Of a stretch of DNA of 6,115 bases, positions 4,691-6,115 are shown piece after piece. The translations under genes and the position numbers were made by a program. The DNA comes from CAZRIP01 sp964600165 (GTDB taxonomy: Bacteria > Elusimicrobiota > Elusimicrobia > UBA1565 > UBA9628), in NCBI GenBank assembly GCA_964600165.1, contig CAZRIP010000154.1, forward strand, positions 1 through 6,115. The letters are read 5' to 3'. The notes below the pieces were generated by a model. The model was given only the letters and a program-made list of their open reading frames with translations, made no database searches and was not told the origin of the DNA. Positions within the stretch are counted from its first letter, which is position 1; each line of letters opens with the position of its first letter.

Positions 4691-5548
4691 GGCGCGGCCG
4701 AGAAGCGGTAGGACGAGGCGCGCCGCTTTCCTGAGGCCGGGGACGTCCAGGCGCACGCCGGCGCCCGCGCCGGCGAGCGCCTCGGCGAGCGATTCCATCG
4801 CCACGTTGCCGCTGGCGCCCGGCGCGTACGGGCAGCCGCCCACGCCGCCGGTCGACGCGTCGAACCCCGAGACGCCGAACTCCTTCCACGCCATGACGGC
4901 GTTTTGGACGGCGTGGCCGTAGGTGTCGTGAAAATGCAGGAAGACCTTCTCGACGGGGACCATGGCGAGCAGCGGCTCGAGCAGCGCGGCGACGTCTTTC
5001 GGCTCGGCCTTGCCGATCGTGTCGCCGATCGAAAGCTCGTCGACGCCGAGCGCGAGCAGATGGTTGACGACCGGCATCACCTTCGCCGGCGCGATCTTGC
5101 CCTCGAACGGGCAGTAGAACGCCGTCGAGACGTAGCCGCGTACCGGGAGGCGCTCCTTGCGCGCGCGCGCGACGACGGGGCGGAAGCGCTCGATCGACTC
5201 GTCGATCGTCGCGTTGATGTTCTTCTGATTGAACGTCTCGGACGCGGCGGTAAACACGGCGATCTTGTCGACCCGCGCCGCCAGCGCGTCGTCGAGGCCT
5301 TTTTCATTGGGAACCAGCGCGGAGTAGACGACGCCGGGCTTGCGCCTGATTCTTTTAAAGACTTCGGCCGAGCCGGCCATCTGCGGGATCGCCTTCGGCG
5401 AGACGAACGCCCCGGCTTCGATCTCCGCGAGGCCGCACTCGGACAGGGCGTCGACGAAGGCGACCTTCGCCTCGACGGGGATGGGGTTTTTCTCGCTTTG
5501 CAGGCCGTCGCGCGGGCCGACTTCGACGAGCCTTACGGCTGAGCCCAT
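4688..5548 (-). CDS. mvaB: Hydroxymethylglutaryl-CoA lyase
   Basis: The protein has 286 residues, close to the usual length of about 300. It cleaves HMG-CoA to acetoacetate and acetyl-CoA, the last step of leucine degradation, using a divalent metal in a TIM barrel of the DRE-TIM (HMGL-like) family. Visible landmarks are GPRDGLQSE near the N-terminus (R13 and metal ligand D14), HFHDTYG (metal-ligand histidines H205 and H207) and GGCPYAPGASGN, with catalytic-loop C239 and metal-ligand N248. The start is the ATG at 5548: the same frame stays open far upstream, but that extension is the antiparallel-phase shadow of the hydratase gene, and homology begins at SAVRLVEVGPRDG. A purine-rich GAGAG lies 7 nt upstream of this ATG and may serve as the ribosome site. 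It overlaps the preceding hydratase by 16 nt, so translation is probably coupled. Confidence 0.95.
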   Translation of the reverse strand: MGSAVRLVEVGPRDGLQSEKNPIPVEAKVAFVDALSECGLAEIEAGAFVSPKAIPQMAGSAEVFKRIRRKPGVVYSALVPNEKGLDDALAARVDKIAVFTAASETFNQKNINATIDESIERFRPVVARARKERLPVRGYVSTAFYCPFEGKIAPAKVMPVVNHLLALGVDELSIGDTIGKAEPKDVAALLEPLLAMVPVEKVFLHFHDTYGHAVQNAVMAWKEFGVSGFDASTGGVGGCPYAPGASGNVAMESLAEALAGAGAGVRLDVPGLRKAARLVLPLLGRA

Positions 5549-6114
5549 GAAGGCGCTCTCTTCTCGAGAAACGCCGAGAGGCCTTCCTGGCCCTCCGGCG
5601 AGGCGCGCAGGCGCGCGAGCGTGTCCAAGACGAGGCTCACGCGCGAGTTGAAATCGAGCTGCGGGAACTTGCGCAGCAGCGCCTTGGCCTCGCGGACCGC
5701 GTTCGGGCCGTTCTTGCGGATGCCCGCGACGATGTCGTCGACCTTCTTGTCGAGGTCGCCGTGCTGGCAGACCTCGTGGACCAGGCCCATCTTGAGCGCC
5801 GTGGCCATGCCGAAAACCTCGGCGGTCAGATAGTAGCGGCGCGCGGCCGCGGCGCCGATCTTCGGAATCACGAAGCAGGAGATCACCGCGGGGATGATGC
5901 CGAGACGGGCTTCGGAAAAGCACATCCGCGCGTCGGTCTCGGCCACGACGATGTCGCAGGCGGCCGTCAGGCCCAGGCCGCCGCCGAACACGGCGCCGTG
6001 AACCTTGGCGACGACCGGGACCGGGCACTCCTCGATCGCCACGCCCATGTCGACGAGCAGCATGGCGTCGGCGCGCGCCTGCTGCGTGGGCAGGCGGCCG
6101 GCGGTGCGCATCCA
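5533..6114 (-). CDS. Enoyl-CoA hydratase/isomerase family, probable methylglutaconyl-CoA hydratase (5' end outside the window)
   Basis: This is a crotonase-fold protein whose N-terminus (roughly 65-70 residues) lies past the right edge. The visible part begins WMRTAG, which in full-length relatives follows the oxyanion segment and often reads DLxWM in the methylglutaconyl-CoA hydratase (LiuC/AUH-like) group. Counting from the Met at 6111, VHGAVFGGGLGL (38-48) forms the second oxyanion-hole region. SEARLGIIPAVIS (66-78) carries the conserved catalytic Glu (E67). The Glu found after GGG in typical crotonases is replaced by Gly, as in GGGVGL members of the LiuC-type group. LTAEVFGMATALKMGLV and a C-terminal helical region complete the fold. 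The immediate downstream, overlapping HMG-CoA lyase supports leucine catabolism: hydration of methylglutaconyl-CoA would directly make the lyase substrate. Assignment to the crotonase family is firm; the exact substrate is inferred from context. Confidence 0.88.
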   Translation of the reverse strand, partial: WMRTAGRLPTQQARADAMLLVDMGVAIEECPVPVVAKVHGAVFGGGLGLTAACDIVVAETDARMCFSEARLGIIPAVISCFVIPKIGAAAARRYYLTAEVFGMATALKMGLVHEVCQHGDLDKKVDDIVAGIRKNGPNAVREAKALLRKFPQLDFNSRVSLVLDTLARLRASPEGQEGLSAFLEKRAPSWAQP

Positions 6115-6115
6115 G

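Noticed and set aside
4904..5542. Plus-strand frame antisense to the HMG-CoA lyase
   Set aside because: It is rich in Asp/Arg/Val from codon-complement bias, without any domain. The opposite strand has a full enzyme.
5549..6028. Long N-terminal extension of the HMG-CoA lyase frame
   Set aside because: The extension is Arg/Gly-rich, has no lyase homology and coincides with a well-conserved hydratase gene in another frame of the same strand. The lyase proper begins at 5548.

Overview
The window is a GC-rich bacterial chromosome fragment, and it looks like a contig from a metagenome: it contains a 10-N scaffold gap, and one coding frame is broken by a single codon. The style suggests a high-GC Gram-negative-type lineage: Ala/Pro/Ser-rich secreted proteins, lipoproteins, a signal-peptide-bearing CPBP protease and a leucine-degradation pair. 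Elusimicrobiota is my impression, but no marker gene here proves it.

Layout from left to right. (1) Positions 3-1109 (+) hold the 3' part of a gene whose product carries a HicA/YcfA-like domain followed by a Pro/Ala-rich tail. (2) Two single-domain response regulators are transcribed divergently from about 1517-1608. The minus-strand one (1106-1516) is intact. The plus-strand one (1609-2001) has an in-frame TAG immediately before its acidic Asp pair. (3) A tRNA-Arg(CCG) lies at 2014-2085 (-), with a perfect TATAAT upstream. (4) Positions 2201-3774 (+) encode a secreted or membrane CPBP intramembrane protease with a long low-complexity N-terminal region; the scaffold gap interrupts it. (5) Two tandem, related, cysteine-containing lipoproteins lie on the minus strand (4675-4148 and 4145-3771). 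(6) Hydroxymethylglutaryl-CoA lyase (5548-4688, -) is preceded and overlapped by the 3' two-thirds of an enoyl-CoA hydratase-family gene that looks like methylglutaconyl-CoA hydratase (from 6114, -). Together they would carry out the last two steps of leucine catabolism: methylglutaconyl-CoA to HMG-CoA to acetoacetate plus acetyl-CoA.

The most interesting cross-cutting signal is regulatory. Three unrelated genes have a TATGAT/TACGAT hexamer ending exactly 6 nt before an ATG, which is the geometry of leaderless transcription. In two of them the hexamer is preceded by TGA, giving an extended -10 (TGn). This pattern also picks the second of two adjacent ATGs as the start of the first lipoprotein. 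Both convergent gene pairs overlap by the same 4-bp CTAG, which supplies a TAG stop on each strand.

I see no CRISPR array, insertion sequence, phage gene or complete defence system. Intergenic space is small; the largest unexplained stretches are about 90 bp (1517-1608 and 2108-2200), both of which hold promoters.
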